Of a DNA stretch of 64,000 nucleotides, positions 54,051 to 64,000 are shown in pieces. Under the pieces are notes generated by a model. The model ran no database searches and was not told where the DNA came from. It saw nothing but the letters and a program-made list of their open reading frames with translations. The stretch is taken from the NCBI GenBank assembly GCA_963383645.1, contig OY726563.1:32097575-32161574 (forward strand). The letters run 5' to 3'. This stretch comes from Muscardinus avellanarius. Its lineage: Eukaryota > Chordata > Mammalia > Rodentia > Gliridae. The position numbers and the translations under genes are program-made. Position 1 is the stretch's first letter. The number at the start of each line of letters is the position of its first letter.

Positions 54051-54374
54051 AAACAACTCTACCACTCAATCTGATGCTTGACTCCAGAAAAGGTTTTTTA
54101 AATAAAATATGTTCATCCTTTCTTTTATTCTTTTATCTCTACCTTTTACTTTATAAAATTATATTGTATATAGTATAGTTATCTATTTTTATAAAAAATA
54201 TACAAGAACACATGTATACTATCAAATGTAAAATATACATGCACCCACACATTGCAAAGTTGCAAACCCAACACATGTGTATAGTACTTTCATAGGAAAT
54301 AGCATATGGCTTACACGCATAATTTGAAACCCCTAAAATGATGCAGCTCAACTCCATTTGCACTTAATATGAAT
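54051..54374. other. AT-rich unique stretch
   Basis: No gene or named repeat recognised. Confidence 0.4.
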
Positions 54375-54882
54375 ATTTGCAAGTGGGAGTATACAATGGT
54401 AGAACCACTTTGGAAAACAATTTGGTCATTTCTTATAAAATTAAACCTAGGCTTACCACAAGGCCTGGTCATCCCTCTCCTAGATATCCACTCAAGGGAA
54501 ATGGAAATGTGTCCACACAAAGACTGGAAAAAAACATTCTAGAGGCTTAATAATAGCCTAGACTTGAAACACCCTAAGTGTTCATCAATGGAGAATGGTT
54601 AAAAATTATTCTATAGTCATACAACAAAATAATATCTAGTGATAAAAAGGAAAGCTGCACAAAACCATATGAATGAACCTCAGAACCTTTATGGAAAAGA
54701 AGCCAGACACAAAAGCACACATACAATGTGATTCCATTTAAATGTACTTCTAAGAAAGACAAATCTAACTAGAAGTGACAGAAAGCAGCTCAGTGGTCGC
54801 TTGGTGCTAGAAGGAGTATTAACTGTGAAGGGGCAGAAATAAAATTTGGAGAATGATGAAAATATTCTATATTTTTATGTTT
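54375..54882 (+). mobile_element. L1M 3' region
   Basis: CAAGTGGGAGTATACAATGG, AACCACTTTGGAAAACAATT, CTCCTAGATATCCACTCAAG, CCCTAAGTGTTCATCAATGG, TATGAATGAACCTCAGAACC, CAATGTGATTCCATTTAAAT follow the region from near the L1 ORF2 end into the 3'UTR in sense. Degenerate. Confidence 0.78.
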
Positions 54883-54884
54883 TG

Positions 54885-55077
54885 TGGCACTGGGGATTGA
54901 ACTCAGAAGTGATCTACATCTGAGCTATACCCGCATGTCTCTTCAAAAATTAAAAAATTAAAAAATTTAAGCAAGGTATCATGAAGTTGCTAAGGTTGGC
55001 TTCAAACATGTGATCCTTTTGCTCAGCCTCCTAAGTACTGGAATTATAGACAAGCCCCACTGTGACCAACTGAAAAT
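54885..55077 (-). mobile_element. B1-ID SINE
   Basis: GTGGCACTGGGGATTGAACT, CTGAGCTATACCCGCATG, a lengthened A/T linker, then a diverged B1 half ending CCCCACTGTGACCAAC. GAAAATATT on both sides (near 54858 and 55072) suggests the target duplication. Confidence 0.85.
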
Positions 55078-55204
55078 ATTGTGTACTTTGGTTGTGATGA
55101 TCTTTGTGCGGGTATATATATTTGACAAAACTCACCTACCATTCAAAATGTCCTTTATATCTCATAAACTTTATTTTTTACAATGAAAACATTTCCAAAT
55201 TTTA

Positions 55205-55400
55205 TTTTATTTTATTTTAAATTTATTTTTATTTTTTTATTGGTGCACTGTATTCATACATCATAATGAGATAAAAACTTGTGTAGACATATATGCACAC
55301 TTTGCCCAGTTAGCCCCTACCCAATTCCCACCCCATTCCCTCCCCATCCCTCCTTCCCATGCTTGGGTTAGTGGTTGACATCAAATATTATAGCAGTTTA
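55205..55400 (-). mobile_element. L1 3' end, antisense
   Basis: The T-rich start followed by ATTGGTGCACTGTATTCATA, CATCATAATGAGATAAAAAC, CTACCCAATTCCCACCCCAT matches the complement of the L1 3' end also seen at 45607 and 23445. The internal boundary near 55400 is uncertain. Confidence 0.8.
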
Positions 55401-55529
55401 TCCAAAATTAACAATGATAATCTCACATAACAGATTCATCTGTCTGATATCAAACTTTTGATCACTTAAAGATAACATTTCAGTATTTCTTTTTGCTTTT
55501 TTTCTTACCAAAGGATATTTTTTCTTTTT

Positions 55530-56255
55530 TTTAAGGTAAACTATTGTACATTTTTTTCAGAAAAAGTCTATCCTAACAAGAAATATGAACTCTAATTACC
55601 CAAAACACTCTTGTAAAAGAATAAAGCTAGTAGATGTACATTTTCTGATTTCAAACCTTATGAAGCTAAAATAATTGAAATAGTGTAGTACTGCTATAAA
55701 GGCAGATATATAAACCAGTGAAGTAAAATAAAAAGCCTAGAAATAAATTCTTCCATATATGGTGAAGTTATTTTTGACAAAGTTTCCAAGAGCATTTGGT
55801 GAAGGAAATAGTAATCTGAACTAAATAGTTAAAGATAATAATTACATAAAAATAATAAGATTGGACCCTTACCTAACACCATATACAAATATTAACTCAA
55901 ACTAGATAAAAGACCTAAATATAAATCTTAAGACTATACACTTTTAAAGGAAAACCTGGGTCATAAAACCTCACAACATTGAAATTGGCAGTGATTTCTT
56001 GGATATGATTTCAATGGCACAGGCAACAGAAGGGTAAACAAACTCCCTAAAAAATATTTTATATTCAAAGACATTGTAAACACAGTTAAAAGTTACTTAT
56101 AGAATGGGATAAAATATTTCCAAATGCTATATCTGAAAGTATATTAATATTCCAAATAAAAATCCTAAAAATTATAAACAATAAAAGCAAACAATACAAT
56201 TTAGAAATAGGTAAAAGACTAACATAAATAATGAATCTCCAAAGATAACCAATCT
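55530..56255 (+). pseudogene. Old L1M ORF2 C-terminal remnant
   Basis: In sense, GATTTCAAACCTTATGAAGC, ACACCATATACAAATATTAA, CTCAAACTAGATAAAAGACC, GAATGGGATAAAATATTTCC and TCTCCAAAGATAACC track the nucleotide order of the L1 ORF2 C-terminal region. Many stop codons and small indels show it is long dead, in contrast to the much better preserved antisense L1 that starts right beside it. Confidence 0.8.
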
Positions 56256-56324
56256 TAGTTGTCTGCCGAATGGAAAATCTTGTTTCTTTGGTTCTGGTGT
56301 GTATTACCTATTTCCTCTTTGTAG

Positions 56325-57170
56325 TTAATCTCTGAGTATTTTCTCTAGGGCTGGTTTTGAAGACATAAATTCCTTGAGTTTCTGTTTGTTATGGAAGCTT
56401 CTTATTTCCCCATCTAATTTGGTAGATAGTTGTGCTGGGTAGGACATTTTTGGCTGGAAGTTGTTTTCTTTCAGAGTTTGGAATATGTTACTCCAAGCCC
56501 TTCTGGCTCTCATGAGTTGGTTTGGGAAGGCTGGAGTGATTCTAATTGGTTTGCCTCTGAATGTCACTTGGCCTTTTGTTTTTGTTGCCTTTAAGATTCT
56601 CTGCTTGGCTTCCACAGTGGTCATTTTGACAATTATGTGGGGTGGGGATCCTCTTCTCTGATCCTGTCTAACGGGAGTTCTATAAGTTTCCTGGACCTGT
56701 GTATCGACCTCTTGCTTTTTGTTTGGAAAACTTTCTGCTATTACTTCCTCGAAGAGATTGTTGATCCCTTTGGTTTCACCTTCTTTTCTCTCCTCTATTC
56801 CAATTATTCTTAGGTTAGCTCTCTTAAAATGGGCCCATATTTCTTCAATGTCAGATTCCAGCTGTCGGATTATTTTTTCTAAATTAGAAACTATGTGTTC
56901 ATTTTTGGAGTGATTATCTTCTAGGAGCGAGATTCTATTCTCCATGTGGTCTAATCGGTTGTTTGTACTTTAAATTGAGGCCTTTACTTCATTGATTGCA
57001 TCCTTTATGTCATGTCTTTTAAACTCTAAATTCTTTTCAAAGGTCCTGTATTATTTCTACAGTTATATTCCTGATTTGATCTTCTGGAGATCTCTGAATT
57101 TCTGTGTTATCAGGTTCTGATAATATGGGGTTGTGGTATTCATTGCTCTATTACTGTTCCTCTTTCCCAT
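56325..57170 (-). pseudogene. L1 ORF1 (ORF1p), broken near its N-terminus
   Basis: L1 ORF1p is the trimeric RNA-binding chaperone of the L1 ribonucleoprotein. The likely start is ATG at 57170-57168 (MGKRNSN...). A one-base frameshift at about 57035-57050 and a stop codon at 56972-56970 break the coiled-coil part. From ATG 56945 to the stop at 56325 the frame is open for 206 codons. It covers the end of the coiled coil (residues 1-40), an RRM-like domain (about 45-125, with LRIIGIEE and HIIVKM strands) and the C-terminal domain (about 130-206, with ARRAW, LKENNFQP, MSYPAQLS and PALEKIL). Human ORF1p has the corresponding motifs in the same order and is 338 residues long. The element is probably not very old, since both C-terminal domains stay open. 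Confidence 0.88.
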
Positions 57171-57853
57171 TATTTCAGAAGTTTGTGCCTTTTCTGGGTC
57201 ACTACGACTTCACTTAGGGAGATTATCAAAGTCCCTGGGCGTGCAGTACAGGGATTTCTCCTTTAGGGGTCGCAATTTCACTCACGGCTATTGTGCGTGT
57301 TGATCAGGAGCTGTCAAGGATATGGTGAACTCGCTGTCACTGCTGGCAATATGGTGCTGCTGTCATGCTCTTGGCCGTGAGGCTGGCGCTGCTGGCAATA
57401 TGGCGCCACTGCCAAGCCCTCGGCTGTGAGGCTGGCGTATTTCTTTTCTGGTTTTGAGCTCTGTTCTGAGTCCCTGGAAGGCATGATGAGCTTGACCACT
57501 GGGAGTTTTAGACATTCTTTGTGCTTAAAGAACTGCTGAATTACACCCAAATGATCCGCAGCTGCTCATTTCAGCTCCTTGTTTACCTTTCCTCTCTGGA
57601 GCCTGGTGCTGTGAGGGAAGATGGTGCCGCCGCGGCCCTGCTGCTGCATTGCGGGCTTGATTTCTGGTCTCTGGTTGTTCTTCTAGTCTTTTTTTTCTCT
57701 GTCCCTTGTGTTTACATTTTTTATTTCTCTGCTGATGGCATTTTCTGGCAGTGAAAAACACTGATTTTGTGGCAAGAGATATCGAGTTTTAGCAGGGCTC
57801 ATAAACGCTGTTTTTCTCGGTCGCCATCTTCCCGGAAGTCCTTATTGTACCTC
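57171..57853 (-). promoter_or_regulatory. L1 5'UTR / internal promoter region
   Basis: It lies directly upstream of ORF1 on the minus strand. Near the 5' end the minus strand reads AAGATGGCGA (57830-57821), a YY1-type motif, which in human L1 positions transcription initiation. The plus strand has CCGGAAGT at 57832-57839, an ETS/GABP consensus. A 49-base unit beginning GCTGGCAATATGG is tandemly duplicated (57342-57390 and 57391-57436). CpG density is above the window average. Activity cannot be judged from sequence. Confidence 0.65.
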
Positions 57854-59554
57854 TTCCAAATTTTAAAGAAATAATATTTAAAGTAATTGTTAACAAGATT
57901 AAGGGTTTTGCAAGATGTGCAGCACTTACTTCTGGGTTTACACTCCACTGCCTTCCCTTGCTGCCTATCTGTCTCTTCCCAAGTGACAAAACCAGTGGCC
58001 AGGTCGGTCTAGTACCTCGGCCACTTTGCTTCTGGTCTAATTCCTGGATTTTTCAGTGTCATCTTTGTAAATGATTTCCCTGTTTTCTCAACTAACAACA
58101 GTGTAGACCTTTAACTACTTGCCCCTGGGGCTAAGATTGAAATGTCCCCCATTTTATTTCGCAGCTGGCACCCAAAGGGTGCTTGTGTATATCAATATTT
58201 TTAAAACCCAGACTCTTCATGAGATTCGTCAGAATTAATCTTAATCAATTTCCCCAAATTGTCATTCTCTACCAGCCATATTTCACTGGAATCCCCAGAC
58301 CCTGGGTAACTTGTCCCAGGGCTCTTTGCTGCTGTGTTTGTCTGTGAGGACTGCTGACAGCTGAGTAGGCTGCCTCATTAGAATTCACTGGGTGAACTGA
58401 TTCTCCATTTAACTGATGAGGGAATTCTGGCACCAAGGGGCTGGGGGAGAGCTTCATTCTGTCAGAAAGCTGCTTTCTTCCTGCTTTGCTATAGGGAGGA
58501 GGGATGGCTGGTACCCAGTCTCAAATGGCCTGCACAGGAGGCACCAGGAAACCCCAAACCACACCCCCACCAAGAAAGTAGAAATCACTGCCAAGATTTG
58601 CTTATTTCAGCGTGTCACACACACCAGATCTTCCTTTTGAAAAATGACAACTATGCTTTATTCCCCTCAGAATACAAAGTCTCATGACAAGTTGGCATTC
58701 CTTTACTCCTAAAAGCTCCTTACACCGAGGAATGTTGGCCCTTCTCTAAAGGGGATGGAGGAAGGAGAAAATGTTCCTGTAGGTAACATGGGAAGTTTTA
58801 GCATTCTACCTGTGATCAGACCATAGGATATTGCTTTCCACTGTTGATTTACCCAATGTGTAGCAAAGGAGGTCCTGGGCTTCTCTTCTAGTTTAATGCA
58901 TTAAACTTAATAGCTACAAAAGATCTTTAAGACTATCACGTCAAACTCCTTTGTTTTGTGGAAGCAGAAACCAAGAATTGAGATTAAAAAAACCCATTTG
59001 CACAGTAGAAGGCTTCCTGAGCTCCTTTCTGATCCAAGATCTTAAAGGCTACACTCCTAATGCACCTTCTCCAAGTGATTCCACATTCTAGACTCCAAAG
59101 CAATTGCTTACCTTTGTTTTCAGCAGAGCTTGATTCAAACTATCTTATGAATGATGGCATGGCAAATTGCACATGGTGACATGTGCAGAATTATTTATCA
59201 ATCTCAAAGTAGATTGAACTCCTTCCTGTCTTGGAATCTCTGAAAGGCTTTACCCTGAACTTGCAGTTGTTTAGGAAAGGTTCTGTTTTCCATGAGATGA
59301 CAGGAGGCATCAAAAGGTGGTTTTCTTCAGAAGAGGAAGCTGAAAAGCCCATTACAATCTAAGTGAAGTAAAGGGTGAGGAAAGGCTGTTGGAGAGGCTA
59401 GTGCTATGAAGAATATGTGAGATATCCTTTCTCTTTTTAAAATGGCTTTCATCTCCTCTATGTTCTTATTTCATTTTTTTCTCTTACTTTTACCTAGAAG
59501 AAATGTGGTGGTAAAAAAAAAAAAACAACTCAGAAGATAAAAATGCATTTTCTA
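57854..59554. other. Unique non-coding stretch
   Basis: No gene or named repeat recognised in 1.7 kb; open frames are at most 74 codons, without domains. Confidence 0.4.
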
Positions 59555-60010
59555 CTACCTGTGTAGTCCTATATAACAAACCACTCCAAAAGTTAGCAGC
59601 TTAAGAAGAAAAAATAACATGCATATTGCTTTTGAATCTGTAGTGTAGGCAGGGCTTGGCAGGGACATCATAACTCTTCTCCTTCAGAGGCCTGGAACCC
59701 TAGCTGTGAATGGCTGAAGGCCAAAGAGCTGGCTAGACATTTCTATCCATTTTTCTGTGCTCTCAAGGTCTCTTCATGTGGTCACCTCTCCAGTGGTGTC
59801 ATGTCCTATGGGTGATCATACTCTTTACATAGCAAATGACCTTCCCCACAGCAAGCATGCCAAAGACCTGGGCATAAGCTGCAAAATGTCTCATGATATG
59901 ACCCAGGAAGGCCCAGAACTTTGCTTCCACTGCATGCCATTGGTCAGGGAAGCCACTAAGATGATCACAGATGCAACAAGCAGGCTATTAGACTCTACCT
60001 CTTAGAAAAG
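59555..60010 (-). repeat. MLT1-type LTR, antisense
   Basis: TATATAACAAACCACTCCAAA, AGTTAGCAGCTTAAGAAGAA is the complement of an MLT1 right end, as at 50480. The body (GCTGTGAATGGCTGAAGGCC, TCTCTTCATGTGGTCACCTC) is compatible with the same LTR. An 82-codon open frame inside it is chance. Confidence 0.5.
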
Positions 60011-60152
60011 TAGCAAATAATTTTTATTGTCTTTAATCTGTCTTACATCCCAAATGTTTAATCACATTTCTTCAAGATAACTTCTGTTAACACTGGTTTG
60101 CCTTTGAACATACATATTCTCTGAAAATGTGGATACTACTATTCCACATGCC

Positions 60153-60155
<3 letters not shown>

Positions 60156-60197
<42 letters not shown>
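60156..60197. repeat. (TA)n microsatellite
   Basis: About 21 uninterrupted TA units. Confidence 0.95.
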
Positions 60198-60199
<2 letters not shown>

Positions 60200-60439
60200 C
60201 TAAATATATGCATGGGAATTTGAGTTAGATTTTGTTTTTGTTTTGTTGGGCTGTGGTAAGAGGTTGGAAGATATCCATGCTGGGAATCCTGTAGTTTTGC
60301 TACAGGCTTTTGATTCTTCAAGCCTAAAACTTTGTTTCAGTGGTGTAGTTTTCTTGGTACTTTTATCAATGGCTATGCACTAAAAGTCCAGGCGAGTAGT
60401 CAAGGTAGAGTCAAAATGGTCTTCATGGTGCTCTTAGTA

Positions 60440-60640
60440 GCTCAGTGCTATAATCACATACATTATCTCATTTGTATTCCCAGTTGCCCTGTGTAGTAGA
60501 ATTGTATCATACTTATACTTAGGCAAGTTCAACTGATGATACTTTTATCCTCATTTTTCAGAAAAGTGCATACAAGTTAGGTAAGATTATTTAGCTAGTG
60601 ATTGAAAAGCCCAGATCTGAATCCTAATCAACCTTGCATT
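60440..60640 (-). repeat. MIR, antisense
   Basis: CATACATTATCTCATTTGTATT, CCTCATTTTTCAGAAAAGTGC, ATTTAGCTAGTGATTGAAAAG, CCCAGATCTGAATCCTAATC follow the complement of nearly the full MIR. Confidence 0.7.
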
Positions 60641-62789
60641 TAAACCATGCCATGGACACTGTCCATTCATAATTTTATGAAAGAAAAAAACTAAACATAA
60701 GAAAGTCATCTGCCATGTTTCATTTCTCAGAGTAGTTGCAACACATGCAGAAATATGACCATTCGTCTCCCATATTCTGGATTGTTAACCTCTCTTGAAG
60801 TGTGTTTGTACTGCCTATAGCAACTAAGTTTATTTCACTTGTGGTAACTGCTTCCACAGGCTTTACATCTTGAGTAATGTAAGAACAATGAGTGGAGAGG
60901 GTTGTAAAAAAGCCAGTGGATTTTCTAGCAAACTAAAAAATGAACTGAGAACAACTAGATTGTAAATTTGAAACATAATTTTATATCTTCAGCACAAGGT
61001 AGGTTATTAATTGCTATGCCCCTCTTAATAGAGTTATGAAGATGCTACAGATGTGTCAAAGGACTGAATCTGGATGAAGTCCTCTTCATCTCTTGTCACC
61101 CTTTTCTGGAATTGACTTTGACTTGCTTCAACATTCACATGCCACCAGTATATCCAGTTAGAAACTTGAATGGTCATATCCCTACTGACAAATTTAACCA
61201 TTGAGATTGGGTACTCTCCGGTCCTTTATTAGCAACTGTGCAATGTTCTTTGTTCTATATGGACTTCCCAACTGTGTTTCCATTGTCCTAGTTCTTTCTG
61301 TTCCCCTGGACTCTTGCTTAAATCCATGTAGGGCTGGAGTACAGCTCTCAGTGCAGCCATAATCTACAAAGATAATGAACTCAGCCGGAGCCTGATGCAA
61401 AATGCTTTCTAGAAAGATTTCTGCTGCCTCTGGATGTCTACAAATGATCTTGACCCATGAATGTCTGTCAGTGCTAAGATGGGATGAATTTTGGTAGATA
61501 TCTTAGGCTTTAAGATAGAAAAGAAAAGCTTCAGTCCAGAATGCTGCTTTTGAAGGATTTCCCATTATCCATTCATCCCTTAACCTATAGCTTGTTCTTT
61601 TGTTACTGCATTCATTCACCAAGCAGTTTTTGAGGTCATATATTCCAGAAACTGGCTAGGAATGCAATGATATACAAGGTCAAATAGAAAATGGTACCTG
61701 GATCTATTCCCTGAGAGCTTAGCTTTTAGGTATTTCATTGTTCAGTTTTCCTTTTCTTTCCTAGTCTCTTCCTGCTGTACATTTTTACAGAAGTTGTTTT
61801 ATTTAGGTTTTGCTGTTAAATTATTAAGTCTACTCTAAATTTCAATTATTTTTCTTGTAAGTTATTATCACAAGCCTAATAAATCAGGTTGTACTTATAT
61901 TATCCTTTCCTTTTATTATGATATCTACTTATTCTTTTATCTCTTTAGTAATGTTCACAATTTAACTGTATATTCTCCTTCAGGTTTTTCTATTATTTCC
62001 TGAGGTCAGATTGTATTCACCCTTTGTTGCATTTCCTAACTATTCCTTATGGTATGGCATTTCCTTGTGTAGCTAGTAACTTTGTTTATGGTGAACTTAT
62101 CTTTGGCTTTTATTTAGCTCCATGGAAGTCTCCATGGTCATCATATTTTACACTGATTTTGCCAAGATCCTAGGGTTTTCCAAGTCCTTGACCAGTTTTT
62201 ATGTTAATTTCTCAACTTGGATTTTCTATACCCACAGCTAATATTAACTCAGATTTCACATCTATAAGAAATAAAAGCCTAGGTTTTGAATTTTTCATAG
62301 GTGTCTTTGTTTTTATTTACCTGTTTAAGGCCCCACAGCAAGTATCCTTATTGCTTCACGGTGCCAATGTAGAGTAATTATGTGCTGCTTTTATCGACAT
62401 GATGTTTCTGAGGCCCCAAGCTCTATGCAGGTGACTTAGACCTCTCATTTTGCATGGGCTAACACCCCTGCTTCTTTGTGTAGGATAGTCTCAAAGCCTT
62501 TGTCTCACTCCCTGGAGCCTATACCTGGGCTAAAGCTCAGAGGGACGCTATGACATCAACATGTATTTATTGCTCTAGTTTTTATTTTCTTCTTATCTGG
62601 AACTTAAAATTCCTTCATCTTTTAAGGCAAGCTTTGTGCTTTTTTTAAAAAAATTAAGGGAAAGCACTATATATTATCCAGACTTTCCATGTATTCTAGC
62701 AGGAAATTTTTCTGCTTGGTTCTTTATATTTGTGTGTGCATGTGTACATTGTGTGTATTATATGTGTGTATATGTATGCATATATAATT
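60641..62789. other. Unique non-coding stretch
   Basis: About 2.1 kb without a recognised gene or repeat. CATTCATTCACCAAGCAGTTT near 61610 may be the edge of a very old MIR/L2-type repeat. A TG-rich patch lies at 62730-62780. Confidence 0.4.
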
Positions 62790-62995
62790 TTTCTTTGTAT
62801 TGGGTACTAAACCCAGGGGCATTCTACCTCTGCACTATATTCCCAGTCCTTTTTACTTCTTATTTTGAAACAGGGTCTTGCTGAATTTGCTGAGTGTCTC
62901 ACTAAATTTCTGAAGCTGACTTCAAACCTGCAATCCTCCTGCTTCAGCCTCCAAAAGCCTGGGAATGCAGGTATGTACTATCATACCTGACATAG
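62790..62995 (-). mobile_element. B1-ID SINE
   Basis: TGTATTGGGTACTAAACCC, CTGCACTATATTCCCAGTCC, TTATTTTGAAACAGGGTC, CTTCAGCCTCCAAAAGCCTG; antisense, both halves present. Confidence 0.87.
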
Positions 62996-63676
62996 TTCTT
63001 AATATTTTTAAAACATATCTTGAGTACCTATATTTTTGCAGGCAGTATGCCTACTTATGTATTATCATCACTTGAAGTCTGTGTACTTCTTTCAACATGT
63101 TTCATTAGAAACAACAAATTAGAAGGTAACAGTGACCAATACTGTGGTTGGTGACAGATATAATGACAACAGCAAATAGAGCTGATAGCTGAAAACAGAA
63201 AAGAGGTGAGAAGAAAGCTATTAACGACAAACAGATATACTCAACAAACATGATGTTTTGGGGCCAAAGAGTGTGAACAAAGTAACTGACACACCTATAT
63301 CACATGATAACCTCACTGTCTTACATCACAGAATAATAGCTAATGTTCACAATAATGCCCCTGTAGAGGACTCTCCCCCTAATGGGAACTGTAGCTGCTA
63401 TTGCCATTATCTGTTAAAATATTTTGATGTTATATACTGGGCACCTGAGAACTGTGAGAGTTCACACAGCTAGGGGTGTGAGGACAGGGGCAGTATGTGG
63501 CAGTGGTGAGGAGACATGAGTGAATCACCAGGGACAACATGGGTGGGAGATGGTCTGTTGCTTATTCGCTGGTCATGGGTTGTGTTAGTAATTTATACCC
63601 TGTTAATGAACTAAGAACTAGATGCTTCCCATTGCCTGGAAAATGGAATTAATTTGGAAAGCCCAATAGAAGAACT
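62996..63676. other. Unique non-coding stretch
   Basis: No gene or named repeat recognised. Confidence 0.4.
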
Positions 63677-63870
63677 TTTTTTTTTTTTTCCGGTGGTACT
63701 GGGGTTCCTGGAAGCCCTTCTTCCTCCGGGATACACTTCCAGAACTATTTTATATTTTTATTTGGAAACAGGGTCTCTTAAGCCAGCATGGCTGGCTTCG
63801 AACCTGCGTGATCCTCCTGTCTCTGCCGCCCAAGTGCAGGGATTACAAGTGTGCGCCACCATGCCCGGCC
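63677..63870 (-). mobile_element. B1-ID SINE, short subfamily
   Basis: T run, GGTGGTACTGGGGTTCCTGG, AAGCCCTTCTTCCTCCGGG, CTTAAGCCAGCATGGCTGGC, TTCGAACCTGCGTGATCC and the end GCCACCATGCCCGGCC. Well preserved; the last 130 bases of the window beyond it hold nothing recognisable. Confidence 0.93.
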
Positions 63871-64000
63871 TGGAGAACTGGTTTTAAAATGAGAAGAAAT
63901 GCAATTGGAGGTGGGGAGGACTAGTGTTGTAAGAGGAGCTGATGGTCGCCTCCTGAGTTCTGCGGAACATGGCAAAGCTACCATTAAGCATTCAGGCTGC

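Larger units (their letters stand above)
56256..57853 (-). mobile_element. L1 5' half: 5'UTR and ORF1, no ORF2
   Basis: Antisense L1 segment with its 5' end at about 57840-57853, a GC-richer CpG-containing 5'UTR (57171-57840) and ORF1 (57170-56325). Past the ORF1 stop only about 70 bases remain before the old L1M ORF2 remnant. No ORF2 and no A tail is attached at this edge. It is either a 3'-truncated L1 or part of an ORF1-only (HAL1-like) element together with the 3' end at 55205; see findings. Confidence 0.75.

Noticed and set aside
55205..57853. A single intact L1 insertion across this interval
   Set aside because: The middle is an old sense-strand L1M ORF2 fragment with many stops, so one continuous antisense L1 is not supported; only a weaker HAL1-like alternative is kept as a finding.
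60156..60197. TA repeat as the tail of a SINE
   Set aside because: No SINE body adjoins it on either side.
1..64000. A previously undescribed multi-gene system (defence, biosynthetic or similar)
   Set aside because: No cluster of real genes exists here; apart from L1 fragments there is no coding sequence that I can support.

Overview
The window reads as non-coding DNA from a rodent of the squirrel-related clade. The main evidence is more than 25 copies of a dimeric SINE. Its left half is 7SL/B1-like (start GCCGGGCGTGGTGGC, internal GGTTCGAAGCC) and its right half is a tRNA-like ID unit (TGTAGCTCAGAGGTAGAA...CCCAGTACC). This is the B1-ID dimer arrangement I know from Sciuridae and relatives (MEN / STRID-type elements). 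Base composition, CpG scarcity, abundant (CA)n, MIR, L2, L1M, MaLR/MLT and Tigger remnants all fit a placental mammal. I found no protein-coding exon, functional RNA gene, CRISPR array or other prokaryotic feature. The window could be intergenic or intronic.

Layout. 1-10 kb: mostly unique sequence with MIR remnants, SINEs, L1 3' ends and a (TCC)n tract; one SINE at 8.7-9.1 kb is split by an L1 3' end. 10-13 kb: an antisense L2 carrying a TSD-flanked, twin-primed L1 whose 5' part is inverted. 15.7-17.3 kb: two direct copies of a repeat I do not recognise. 18.4-19.7 kb: an old L1 peppered with SINEs. 20.8-21.3 kb: a Tigger-type DNA transposon with TA duplications. 23.4-23.9 kb: a U6 snRNA pseudogene fused to an L1 3' end inside one target-site duplication. 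24.04-24.18 kb: a 60-column inverted repeat made of L2 sequence. 25.8-28.4 kb: a nested stack in which an old antisense L1M holds SINEs and one SINE holds a solo ERV1-like LTR. 28-31.5 kb: a SINE cluster with two SINE-in-SINE insertions. 33-41 kb: MLT/MaLR LTRs and SINEs. 42-55 kb: L1M, MIR and LTR remnants. 55.2-57.85 kb: an L1 3' end, an old L1M ORF2 fragment and an antisense L1 5' half (5'UTR plus ORF1, with a 206-codon open block). 58-64 kb: mostly unique sequence with an MLT1-like LTR and SINEs.

The genes do not form a pathway. The coherent biology is L1-driven retrotransposition. L1 endonuclease/reverse transcriptase (supplied in trans) explains the SINE copies with A-rich tails and 9-19 bp target duplications, the twin-primed L1, the U6-L1 chimera and the nested insertions. 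The most notable items are the U6-L1 chimera, the L2-derived hairpin, a SINE subfamily whose right-half B box is lost, and the L1 5' end carrying YY1 and ETS motifs. All repeat-family names come from memory of consensus sequences, not from a database search, and boundaries without a quoted target duplication are approximate.
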